Below, in pieces: positions 14,757 to 23,014 of a stretch of 29,119 nt of DNA (the stretch's first letter is position 1; each line of letters starts with the position of its first letter). The notes below the pieces were generated by a model. That model was not told the origin of the DNA. It did not search any database and saw nothing but the letters and a program-made list of their open reading frames with translations. Both the position numbers and the translations under genes were made by a program. This stretch comes from UBA3478 sp038134285 (GTDB lineage Bacteria > Bacteroidota > Bacteroidia > Flavobacteriales > Flavobacteriaceae), in contig JAYPUW010000012.1 in assembly GCA_038134285.1 (NCBI GenBank), forward strand, positions 1-29,119, given 5' to 3'.

Positions 14757-17744
14757 ATGTTCAATTTTTTTAAATATTCCGTTTTTGGGTTTTTTCTCTT
14801 TTGTTCTGCTTTTCTTTTTGCTCAAAAGATTTCAATCTCGGGAGTTGTTTTGGATGACCAAAATAATCCACTACCGGGTGTAGCAATTGTTGTTGTTGGG
14901 GGTAAAGAAGGAACACTTACAGATTTTGATGGGAAATTTTCTATCGAAATTTTACCTGAAACAATTTTGCTATTTAGTTACGTAGGATATGATTCTCAAA
15001 CTATCCAATTCAATACTTCTGTAATTGATGTAGAGGTAATATTGAGTCTCGGGAATCGACTTGACGAGATAGTAGTTGTAGGTTATGGTTCTCAGAGAAG
15101 AGGAAATATAGTCGGTTCAATTTCTACAGTGGATGTTGACGATGCAAAACAAATACCTACTATTAATGTTTCTGAATTATTACGTGGACGCGCAGCAGGT
15201 GTCCAGGTAAATTTAGCCGATGCACGACCTGGTGGATCTTCGGATATTGTGATAAGAGGAAATGTTTCTGTTGCTGGTGGAAATAGTCCCTTAATTATTG
15301 TAGACGGGTTACCATTTGATAATTTAAATGATGTTGCTCCTGATGATATTCAAAGAATAGAAATACTCAAAGACGCCGCTTCAACTGCGATTTATGGAGC
15401 AAGAGCTTCTAATGGGGTTATCTTAATTACCACTAAGCGTCCAACCGAAGGTTTTACCTCATTTACTTATAGTAACTTCTTAACCTCCCAAACCTTAACT
15501 AGAAATTTTGACTTATATAATGCCCAAGGTTATTTTAATTACAAAATGGATGCTTGGAGGGCTAGGACAGGATTATCTAACCCGCCCTCCTCTGTGGTTT
15601 GGGATGACTATGAAATTGATCTAATCGAAAATGGAAATTACGTAGACTGGCAAGACTTAGCATTAAATGATGCGTTGCTTCAAAGTCATACGATTAGTGC
15701 ATCAGTTGGAGGTTCGAAAACAAAGTTCTATACTAGTTTCAATTACTTCTCTCAAGATGGTATTATTCCGAATTCAAGTTACGATCGATTAAGTTTTAAA
15801 TTAAATCTTTCTCACCAGCTTACCGAAAAATTAGAGCTTGAATCTATTATAAACGTTCAAGATTCAAAACAATCGAAAGAAACAGGAGGACTATTCTTGG
15901 TGAACCTAAGCCCAATTGCAAGACCTTATAATGATCAGGGAGATTTAGTCAAATATTATTTTGGTGAGGAAAATGCCTCTGCAATTAACCCTCTTTGGGA
16001 CCAAGAATATTCAGATGATTTATCAGATATATCCCTAATCGATTTAAATCTTCGGTTTAATTATGAAGTGGCTCCGAACCTTACCTATTCTTTAAAAGGT
16101 TTTCAGCGTCAAAGAACTTTAAATCAAGGAATATATAGATCCTCACAACACTCGGCTGGAGATGAGGGTTTAAATGGATTAGGTGTGCTTATAAACTCCT
16201 CTTACCGGCAAAGCCTTTTGGAACATATTCTGAATTATAAAATTGTTCATAATAAACATGATTTCAATTTAACAGCTGTTCATGCCTTAGATGAGCAGTA
16301 TTCGATATACAATCAAATAGACAAGTCAGATTTTGTAAATGACGCCTTGAATTTTAATGGACTAGCATCAAAAATTTTAAGCAACTACAGGTCTGTAACC
16401 AGAAGAAGAGTTCTTTCTTACCTTGGAAGAATTCGATATGCTTTTGATGATAAAATTTTGTTTGAAGGTACGATGCGTGCAGATGGTGCCTCGGTATTTG
16501 CAGAAAATCAGAAATGGGGATATTTTCCGGCAGGTTCTTTAGCCTTTAAGTTGGATAAATTACTCCAAAACCTTGAACTAGATCAGTTAAAATTTAGACT
16601 TAGTTATGGATCTACGGGAAACCAGGGTATTAACCCTTTGGAGTCTTTGGGAGTAGCAATCTATAATCCTTATTCATTTGGCACTTCAGTGGTTAGTGGT
16701 TCATCGCCATCCACACGTCTAAGAAACCCAAATTTAAAGTGGGAAACTACCAATACTTTAAATATCGGTTTTGACTTCGGGTTCTTTAACAATCGGTTAA
16801 ACGGAGTAATTGATCTGTACAAAGCTAATACCCTTGATTTACTTCTGGATAGATCACTTTTATCTTCTACAGGTTACAGTGTGACGAGATTTAATGTTGG
16901 GGAATTAGAAAATAAGGGAGCAGAGTTAACGTTAAATAGTCTTTTGATTCAGGGTAATAATTTCTCTTGGGACGTTGGTTTAATGTGGTCTACTAATAAG
17001 AATACAATTAAATCCTTAACTGGAGAAACTTTAATTGATCCCTTAACGGGAGAGGAGTATTTTGCTGATATCACTGATACATCTGGAAGAAGACTCTCGA
17101 TTGGACAATCAATAAATAGCCTCTGGTTGCCAGAGTTCGCAGGAATTTATCAACCTGAGGACTTTCAGCCTGGTAGCCCAATAAATCCTGAGATTGGTGC
17201 AAAACCCGGGCAAATAAGGGTGATAGACCAGAATGAAGATGGAATTATAGACATTCAAGATAATATCTTCACTAATGCTGATCCTGACTGGTTTGGTTCT
17301 TTTAATTCGAAAATCGTTTATAAAAATTTTGATTTATACTTTGATGTCTATGCTATTCAGGGTGTTAAAAGAATTAACTCAGTACTTGCTGACGGAGAAT
17401 TTTGGAAAGGGGAGAAGAATGGTCCAATAGTTCCCTACTATAGGGATGAGTCCCCTTCAACAATTTGGCCAAAACCAAATGCTAATGCGGCATGGTTAAG
17501 GCACTTAAACTCATTTGCAGCCCAAGACGCATCTTACCTAAGATTAAGAACCCTTACACTTGGTTATAGCTTTGGCTCAACATTGAAAGAATACCTAAAA
17601 CTTAAATCAGGTAGACTTTATTTCTCAGGTACAAATCTTTTGACATTAACAAATTTTCTGTCTTATTCACCAGAACAGAATTTAGGAGCTGGGATCTTTC
17701 CCGAGACAATGAATTTCACAATAGGACTTAATGTTAATTTTTAG
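14757..17744 (+). CDS. SusC/RagA-family TonB-dependent transporter
   Basis: The 995-aa outer-membrane transporter imports oligosaccharides with TonB energy. In order: a signal peptide ending LFAQ (residue 23), an N-terminal carboxypeptidase-D-regulatory-like domain (about 25-105, with SGVVLDDQNNPLPGVAIVV and LTDFDGKFSI), the DEIVVVGYGSQRR TonB-box region, and a plug with IPTINVSELLRGRAAGVQV and the SusC hallmark VDGLPFD...DIQRIEILKDAASTAIYGARASNGVILITTK. A 22-strand barrel follows, ending in Phe (IGLNVNF). A TTG at 14754 directly precedes the ATG; ATG at 14757 is the better start. susD follows after 9 nt. With the GH16 gene downstream, the likely cargo is laminari-oligosaccharide. Confidence 0.95.
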   Translation: MFNFFKYSVFGFFLFCSAFLFAQKISISGVVLDDQNNPLPGVAIVVVGGKEGTLTDFDGKFSIEILPETILLFSYVGYDSQTIQFNTSVIDVEVILSLGNRLDEIVVVGYGSQRRGNIVGSISTVDVDDAKQIPTINVSELLRGRAAGVQVNLADARPGGSSDIVIRGNVSVAGGNSPLIIVDGLPFDNLNDVAPDDIQRIEILKDAASTAIYGARASNGVILITTKRPTEGFTSFTYSNFLTSQTLTRNFDLYNAQGYFNYKMDAWRARTGLSNPPSSVVWDDYEIDLIENGNYVDWQDLALNDALLQSHTISASVGGSKTKFYTSFNYFSQDGIIPNSSYDRLSFKLNLSHQLTEKLELESIINVQDSKQSKETGGLFLVNLSPIARPYNDQGDLVKYYFGEENASAINPLWDQEYSDDLSDISLIDLNLRFNYEVAPNLTYSLKGFQRQRTLNQGIYRSSQHSAGDEGLNGLGVLINSSYRQSLLEHILNYKIVHNKHDFNLTAVHALDEQYSIYNQIDKSDFVNDALNFNGLASKILSNYRSVTRRRVLSYLGRIRYAFDDKILFEGTMRADGASVFAENQKWGYFPAGSLAFKLDKLLQNLELDQLKFRLSYGSTGNQGINPLESLGVAIYNPYSFGTSVVSGSSPSTRLRNPNLKWETTNTLNIGFDFGFFNNRLNGVIDLYKANTLDLLLDRSLLSSTGYSVTRFNVGELENKGAELTLNSLLIQGNNFSWDVGLMWSTNKNTIKSLTGETLIDPLTGEEYFADITDTSGRRLSIGQSINSLWLPEFAGIYQPEDFQPGSPINPEIGAKPGQIRVIDQNEDGIIDIQDNIFTNADPDWFGSFNSKIVYKNFDLYFDVYAIQGVKRINSVLADGEFWKGEKNGPIVPYYRDESPSTIWPKPNANAAWLRHLNSFAAQDASYLRLRTLTLGYSFGSTLKEYLKLKSGRLYFSGTNLLTLTNFLSYSPEQNLGAGIFPETMNFTIGLNVNF

Positions 17745-17753
17745 AATCCATCT

Positions 17754-19358
17754 ATGAAAAAGATTTCAATCATACTGTGCTCTGCTTTTTCTATTATGTT
17801 CCTAGATGGCTGCTACCCAGATGATTTCCTAAAGGATGAGTTGCTATCGGATACCTCTGTTGAGTTTTTGTACAATAGCGAAGAAGGTATTTCTAATGCT
17901 GTTGTGGGACTTTATTCGATTAATAGGGAACCTTATGAAAGGGATTGGTTTAATGGTGCAATTCCTTTGATTTTAACGGCTAAAAGTGATTTAGCAGCTG
18001 GCATTGATGGTGAAATTTCTCTGTTTAGTAATTGTTTTTGGGGTTGTTCAGCAGGTGATTACGGCTCTGAAGCAGCCTTCGGATATTTCTGGGCTCATCA
18101 TTACCGTATCATAGACATATCGAATTCTATTATAAAGGGTGCTAATAATCTAATAGATCAAGGATTATCTAGCGATAAATTAATTCAGAATCTGGCGGAG
18201 GCGTATGTGTTTAGAGCACATTCTTATTTCACATTATTTAGGTTGTTTAGAAATGTCTATATAAAGACATCACCTACAACCCCAGAAACTGCTTTCGATA
18301 GGCCCGATAGTCCTTCTTCTCAGGAGCAAATCTTTGAACTTATAAGAAGTGATTTAAATTTTGCATCAGAAAATTTGGAATTTAATACCCAGGCGTACGG
18401 CAGGTGGAATAAGGGTGCAGTTGATCATATTAGAGCCAAAGTTGAAATATGGGAAGGTAATTATGCGTCAGCAGCCTCTATTGTTGACGACCTAATCAAT
18501 AATAGTCCTCATCAATTAGTATCCATTGACCAAGTTTTCAGCGGTGAGTTAAATCATAACGAATCATTGTTTTCTATCCAGTTTGAGAGACAAACCATTG
18601 GAGGAGGTTCTTGGCAGCAAATGAATTGGCAAACAGTTTCTCACTATTCTGCTGTTCCTGGATTGAAACAGTCAATTGAAAATGGCGGAGATGGCTTTGG
18701 ATTTTTATCCCTCAACCCTTATGTGATTGATCTTTTGAATGAATATTCCACTGATAAAAGAAGGGACCACTATTACATTTTTGAGTATAAATACAATGAC
18801 GAAAAAACCCTTCCAGCTGGTAAGTCTATTGGGGATCCGTTAAATCTATACAAAAGAGTTGCCGCAAATGATGAATTCTTCTTGTATTACAAAAGACAAA
18901 ACCCTGGGGTCATCAAATTTTTGGATACCAATGTTGAGCCTACCGATCGCATGCACTCCAAAAATGTGATGGTTTACAGACTTGCTGAAACTCTTCTAAT
19001 AGGATCAGAGGCACATTTAGAACTTGGAAATACAACAAAAGCACTTCAATATCTTAATTCAGTAAGGACCCGCGCAGGGATTCCTCTCACATCCGACATA
19101 AGTATTGAAATAATTTTTGAAGAAAGAGCCAGAGAACTTGCCTTCGAGGGACAACGATGGTATAGTTTAAAAAGAAAAGGTCTATTATATCAATATTTAA
19201 TGGATCACATGAATGATGACCTTCTAAATTCTTACTACGAACGAAATCATGTGAATCCAAAAAATGTATTAACCCCAGGAATGATTCATTTACCTATCCC
19301 TCAATCACAGCTTGATTTATTAGGTGAGAATTATCCGCAAAACGAAGCTTACAACTAA
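17754..19358 (+). CDS. SusD/RagB-family glycan-binding lipoprotein
   Basis: The 534-aa lipoprotein forms the lid over the adjacent SusC barrel and binds the glycan. The signal ends at Cys20 (LDGC); the acidic residues just after it (YPDDFLKDE) fit a surface-export signal of Bacteroidota lipoproteins. SusD features include YNSEEGISNAVVGLYSI near the N terminus, and the TPR-type helices AEAYVFRAHSYFTLFRLF, YGRWNKGAVDHIRAKVEIWEGNYASA and YRLAETLLIGSEAHLELG. The C-terminal EERARELAFEGQRWYSLKRKG and LPIPQSQLDL motifs are nearly invariant in the family. It is spaced 9 nt after susC and 10 nt before the next lipoprotein gene, so the genes form one operon. Confidence 0.95.
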   Translation: MKKISIILCSAFSIMFLDGCYPDDFLKDELLSDTSVEFLYNSEEGISNAVVGLYSINREPYERDWFNGAIPLILTAKSDLAAGIDGEISLFSNCFWGCSAGDYGSEAAFGYFWAHHYRIIDISNSIIKGANNLIDQGLSSDKLIQNLAEAYVFRAHSYFTLFRLFRNVYIKTSPTTPETAFDRPDSPSSQEQIFELIRSDLNFASENLEFNTQAYGRWNKGAVDHIRAKVEIWEGNYASAASIVDDLINNSPHQLVSIDQVFSGELNHNESLFSIQFERQTIGGGSWQQMNWQTVSHYSAVPGLKQSIENGGDGFGFLSLNPYVIDLLNEYSTDKRRDHYYIFEYKYNDEKTLPAGKSIGDPLNLYKRVAANDEFFLYYKRQNPGVIKFLDTNVEPTDRMHSKNVMVYRLAETLLIGSEAHLELGNTTKALQYLNSVRTRAGIPLTSDISIEIIFEERARELAFEGQRWYSLKRKGLLYQYLMDHMNDDLLNSYYERNHVNPKNVLTPGMIHLPIPQSQLDLLGENYPQNEAYN

Positions 19359-19368
19359 ATTAAATTTT

Positions 19369-21528
19369 ATGAAAAGGTACAATTCAATTCAAATCGCTTT
19401 GCTTGCTTTACTTAGCATTCATTTTACTGTTATTTCTTGTACAAAGGAGGATTTAGATCCACCACCACCAATTGTTATTGATGACGATGACGACACGGAT
19501 GAATTTATTGCGTTGGATCCGGATCTTAATGCTGGTCCGATAACTTTTGAAACTACAGGACCAAGCTTTGAGGCAGACGATGAGCTTAACTCTACAAATC
19601 CAAATGGAACATGGGGAAGATTTGGAGAAACAGGTGATTCAAAAATCACTGTTGCTTATGCTGACAATCCTTCGAAGTCAGGAATCAATACCTCGGAACG
19701 TGTAATCCAGGTTACTGAACCTGCTGATGTTCAATCATGGGCTGGATTTTTCTTTAATCTAAAGGAGACAATTAACTTTCCTTCAGGAAAAGAGGCAATA
19801 TCTGTTCAATTTAATTCTCCAGGTCCAAATCATAATGTTCTATTAAAACTGGAAGACCAGTTAAGTAATGATGATGAGAATAAAAAGTCATCAGGTGATT
19901 TATTTGCGACTACGACAGGTTCTGGTTGGGAGACACTAATTTTCAATGTTCCTGAAAAGAATGGACAGCGTTCGGGAATTTATAATAGAATAACCATGAT
20001 CCTTGGGTATGGTGTTACTAATACTGGACAAAAAAATTATCAAGTAGATACCTTTAACTTTGATATTCCTAAGGAAGTGGTTGCAGCCGTGGATCCAACC
20101 GATGCTCCAGAGGCTCCTACTGCTCCTGCTAATCAAGTGCTTTCAATATTTAGTAATGCATATACGGATATTGAGGGTACAGATTTTAATCCTAATTGGG
20201 GTCAATCAACAGTAGTTTCTGTAGAAAATATTGCTAATAATGATGTATTAAAGTATGCAGGGTTAAATTACCAAGGGACTCAATTTGCCTCGCCTTTAGA
20301 CGTTTCAGGTAAAACGAAACTTCATCTTGATTATTTTACCGGTGACGCCACGGTTCTTAAGTTTTTCTTAATTAGTTCGGGTCCAAAAGAAAAAGCATAC
20401 GAATTAAATGTTTCTGAAAATCCAGGAACATGGAAAAGCGTTGACATAGATTTAACTTATTTTTCTGATGTGGTTGATCTATCTGATGTAATTCAGTTTA
20501 AGGTTGAAGGAACAGGAACCGTTTATTTTGACAATATTTATTTCTATGGTGTAAATAGCGCTCCAACGACCGGTCAAGCAGCACCTGATAAGGACGCAGG
20601 TGATGTATTATCTATTTATAGTGACACCTATAATTCAAGTGTTTCAGCGAATCTTAATCCAAACTGGGGTCAAGGGACAGTTGTTGAGGAGGTAGACTTG
20701 AATGGTAATTCGGTGCTCAAATATGGATCTTTGAATTACCAAGGAACGGATTGGGCCTCAACTCCATTGGATGTTAGCGGCATGGAATACTTGCACTTTG
20801 ATTACTGGACTGCTGAAGCATCGAAGTTTAATTTTTATGTAATTAGCCCTGGTCCTAAAGAAAAAGCATATGCTGCAGAAAATATTACTTTGGGTCAGTG
20901 GGTGTCGGTTGATGTTCCGTTAAGTTATTTTGGCGATGTTGTTGATCTATCTGAAGTATTCCAATTCAAAGTAGATGATGCAGGCTCTGGAGAATCGGCA
21001 ACGGTTTATTTTGATAATTTCTATTTTTGGAAGTCATCAAGTCAAGCAACAAGCCCCAACTCAGCTGCGGAAGATCCTACATTTGATGCGGAGGATGTAA
21101 AGTCTGTTTACAGTGAGGTTTATGATTCGGCAGTTAATCCAAATCTATTTCCAGGTTGGGGTCAGACTACTCAATTCGAAGAGGTTGAATTTGATGGTGG
21201 AAAGAAAATTGTAAAATATTCTAATTTGAATTACCAAGGAATTGATTTTTCATCGACTCCACTGGATGTTTCAGATATGACTCACATAAATTTTGATTAT
21301 TGGACTGCCGATGCGGAAGGATTTGATTTTTATCTTATTAGCTCTGGACCTGCCGAGAAAAAATCGGCAATTACTCCAACCACAGGTTCATGGCAAAGAG
21401 TTTCAATACCGTTATCAGATTTTAATGATGTAGTAAACCTATCTGCTATTATTCAATTTAAAATTGATGTTCAGGCTTATCAAACCGGCGTTACAATATT
21501 CTTTGATAATATATTTTTTAGTAAATAG
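19369..21528 (+). CDS. Surface glycan-binding lipoprotein with triple CBM-like repeat
   Basis: The 719-aa lipoprotein (VISC, Cys24) takes the position of SusE/SGBP-type proteins. After an acidic, Pro-rich tether (PPPP, DDDDD) comes an N-terminal beta-sandwich-like domain (about residues 50-240, ending YQVDTFNFDIP). Three homologous modules start near residues 257, 413 and 577. Each contains NPNWGQ or a variant, a KYxxLNYQG strand, SGP-K/A-EK, and a closing FDNIYF-type strand, all typical of jelly-roll carbohydrate-binding modules. No catalytic signature is seen. I chose the ATG at 19369; a GTG-started frame at 19324 overlaps the end of susD and precedes the signal peptide. A hairpin terminator follows the stop. 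Binding of beta-1,3-glucan is inferred from the GH16 neighbour. Confidence 0.88.
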   Translation: MKRYNSIQIALLALLSIHFTVISCTKEDLDPPPPIVIDDDDDTDEFIALDPDLNAGPITFETTGPSFEADDELNSTNPNGTWGRFGETGDSKITVAYADNPSKSGINTSERVIQVTEPADVQSWAGFFFNLKETINFPSGKEAISVQFNSPGPNHNVLLKLEDQLSNDDENKKSSGDLFATTTGSGWETLIFNVPEKNGQRSGIYNRITMILGYGVTNTGQKNYQVDTFNFDIPKEVVAAVDPTDAPEAPTAPANQVLSIFSNAYTDIEGTDFNPNWGQSTVVSVENIANNDVLKYAGLNYQGTQFASPLDVSGKTKLHLDYFTGDATVLKFFLISSGPKEKAYELNVSENPGTWKSVDIDLTYFSDVVDLSDVIQFKVEGTGTVYFDNIYFYGVNSAPTTGQAAPDKDAGDVLSIYSDTYNSSVSANLNPNWGQGTVVEEVDLNGNSVLKYGSLNYQGTDWASTPLDVSGMEYLHFDYWTAEASKFNFYVISPGPKEKAYAAENITLGQWVSVDVPLSYFGDVVDLSEVFQFKVDDAGSGESATVYFDNFYFWKSSSQATSPNSAAEDPTFDAEDVKSVYSEVYDSAVNPNLFPGWGQTTQFEEVEFDGGKKIVKYSNLNYQGIDFSSTPLDVSDMTHINFDYWTADAEGFDFYLISSGPAEKKSAITPTTGSWQRVSIPLSDFNDVVNLSAIIQFKIDVQAYQTGVTIFFDNIFFSK
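20137..21525 (+). repeat. Three tandem CBM-like modules (about 140 aa each)
   Basis: Copies begin at about 20137, 20605 and 21097, giving periods of 468 and 492 nt. Shared landmarks are a start of V-L/K-S-I/V-F/Y-S, the WGQ motif, LNYQG, PLDVS, FDYWT or LDYFT, I-S-x-GP, DVVxLSxxxQFK and a closing FDNxxF. Linkers between copies are Ala/Thr/Ser/Pro-rich and not conserved. The second and third copies look closer to each other (DSTPLDVS/FDYWTAEA-like) than to the first, as in stepwise duplication. Confidence 0.88.
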
Positions 21529-21547
21529 TTTATAAGTTAATTTCAAC

Positions 21548-21599
21548 AAGATGCGATCAAATAAATTATTTGATCGCATCTTTCTTTTATTTTTTTTCA
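21548..21599 (+). terminator. Strong hairpin plus T tract within the PUL operon
   Basis: A perfect 16-bp stem (21548-21563 with 21567-21582, 3-nt loop) is followed by TTTCTTTTATTTTTTTT. It begins 20 nt after the stop of the binding-protein gene and ends just before the ATG of the GH16 gene at 21599. It has every feature of an intrinsic terminator or of a 3'-stabilising hairpin with partial read-through. It would give more SusC/SusD/SGBP than GH16, unless a separate promoter exists. Confidence 0.85.
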
Positions 21600-22720
21600 T
21601 GATTCGAAGTTTAATTTTTGCCCCTTTTATTTTTTTTCTATTGGCATGTCAAGGAAGTACATTACCAAATCTAGAATTAACAGTAACTAAACTTGATGAA
21701 GGTAAAGTAGTTGTTGAGGCCAATGCCGAAGGAGCTAAAATTTATAGGTTTTCTTTCGGTGATAGTTCCGAGTTCTTTGAGCAATCTGGTTCAGGTATAA
21801 AAGAGTATAATTATGAAAATAATGGAGATTATTTAATTACCGTATGGGCATTTTTCAATAGCGAAAATCTAGACGACTTCTCAACTAATTCTGTCAATAT
21901 ATCAATTTCTAATGCTCTAGGAAACAATACAAGCGGACAGTTTATTGATAACTCCGAACAGGCAACTATTTATCCAGGGTATACACTGGTTTTTAGTGAT
22001 GAGTTTAATTACCAAGGTATGCCTTTAGATTCGAAATGGCATATGCAGTATAAACCTATATTTGGGAGTACCTGGGCGAATGGAGAACTGCAACATTATA
22101 CTAGAAGAATAGAAAATGCGGAGGTTGGAAATGGAACGTTAAAAATCACGGCAAAAAGAGAGTCCTATACCTATAATAGCAGCACCTTGAATTTTACCTC
22201 TGCACGACTAAATTCCAAATTTGATTTTACTTATGGTAGAGTCGATGTTAGAGCGAAATTACCTTCAAAACAAGGTACATGGCCTGCTATATGGACATTA
22301 GGGTCAAATATTAATGAACTTGGAAATTATTTTGGCAATTCCAAAGGAAGTGTTGGTTGGCCCGAATGTGGAGAGATCGATATTCTTGAGCAAAAAGGTG
22401 ATAATAAGCAAAAGACGTTAGGCACTTTTCATTGGAGGGATGAATCTTCTGGTAATTCATCTTACGGTTTAGAAACTAATGTTTCAAATGTATCTACGGA
22501 ATATCATTTGTACTCTTTGATCTGGACATCAAATTTTTTGAAGATATTAGTCGACAATCAGGTATTCGTGGAAATGAATAATAAAATAGGTGAAGAGGAA
22601 TTCAGAAACCCTCACTATTTATTATTGAATATTGCAATGGGCGGCTCCTTAGGTGGTCAAGTGCCCTCAGATTTTGATTCGGATATTATGGAGATTGATT
22701 ATGTTAGGATTTATCAATAA
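21599..22720 (+). CDS. GH16 endo-beta-1,3-glucanase (laminarinase) lipoprotein
   Basis: The 373-aa secreted enzyme is predicted to hydrolyse internal beta-1,3 (or mixed) glucan links with retention. The lipobox is LLAC (Cys17). Residues about 22-105 form a PKD-like domain (YRFSFGD, NNGDYLITVWA). The GH16 domain runs from about 125 to the end: ELQHYT, SARLNSKFDFTYGRVDVRAKLP, TWPAIWTLG, and the catalytic E259-I-D261-I-L-E264 (nucleophile, helper Asp, acid/base) in the extended beta-bulge form of laminarinases, then LLLNIAMGGSLGG and the final MEIDYVRIYQ. An in-frame ATG at 21551 lies inside the hairpin stem, so I use 21599. It is the only glycoside hydrolase in the window, so the PUL is minimal. 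Confidence 0.93.
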   Translation: MIRSLIFAPFIFFLLACQGSTLPNLELTVTKLDEGKVVVEANAEGAKIYRFSFGDSSEFFEQSGSGIKEYNYENNGDYLITVWAFFNSENLDDFSTNSVNISISNALGNNTSGQFIDNSEQATIYPGYTLVFSDEFNYQGMPLDSKWHMQYKPIFGSTWANGELQHYTRRIENAEVGNGTLKITAKRESYTYNSSTLNFTSARLNSKFDFTYGRVDVRAKLPSKQGTWPAIWTLGSNINELGNYFGNSKGSVGWPECGEIDILEQKGDNKQKTLGTFHWRDESSGNSSYGLETNVSNVSTEYHLYSLIWTSNFLKILVDNQVFVEMNNKIGEEEFRNPHYLLLNIAMGGSLGGQVPSDFDSDIMEIDYVRIYQ

Positions 22721-23014
22721 ATAACTCTTTCAATTAAATTCAGTTTTAGGACCTATAATTAGTCAATGATGCAGCCCGCTTTATGGTTATGTATTTTTGG
22801 TGCAAGTTCTAAACTTCCAAAATTATCAGGATCTTCTGGATGTCGATTGGTCGTAATGAAAGAAAGCCGCAGATTCATTTCTAGCGGCTTTTTTTGTTGG
22901 TTAGTTCAAAGTCATACATACTACTTCGCATCAAAGACTGATATCCTTATTTCATATAATTATATCATTCATGGTTTATCTTTATAAGGATTCAATCCGT
23001 TTACTAAAAGTGAG
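22721..23014. other. Intergenic region between PUL and PIG-L operon
   Basis: The 294-bp gap holds the terminator at 22863-22895 and, further right, an imperfect -7-like box TATCTTTA (22977-22984) that may serve the PIG-L operon. A 73-codon frame at 22766-22987 (+) runs through the terminator hairpin and is not coding-like. A 39-codon frame on the minus strand (22878-22759, beginning MNLRLSFITTNRHPEDPDNF) reads more like protein, but has no recognised family. Confidence 0.6.
22863..22895 (+). terminator. Intrinsic terminator after the PUL
   Basis: An 8-bp stem (AAAGCCGC 22863-22870 with GCGGCTTT 22884-22891) encloses a 13-nt loop and leads straight into a run of T. It lies 142 nt after the GH16 stop and separates the PUL from the PIG-L operon. 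Confidence 0.85.

Noticed and set aside
19324..19368. GTG-started N-terminal extension of the glycan-binding lipoprotein
   Set aside because: It overlaps the end of susD and would put 15 charged residues before a normal lipoprotein signal. The ATG at 19369 is better.
21551..21598. ATG-started extension of the GH16 protein
   Set aside because: The ATG and following codons form the stem of the terminator hairpin, and the lipoprotein signal starts at 21599.
22766..22987. 73-codon open frame on the plus strand after the GH16 gene
   Set aside because: It runs through an intrinsic terminator hairpin and has no domain or signal pattern.
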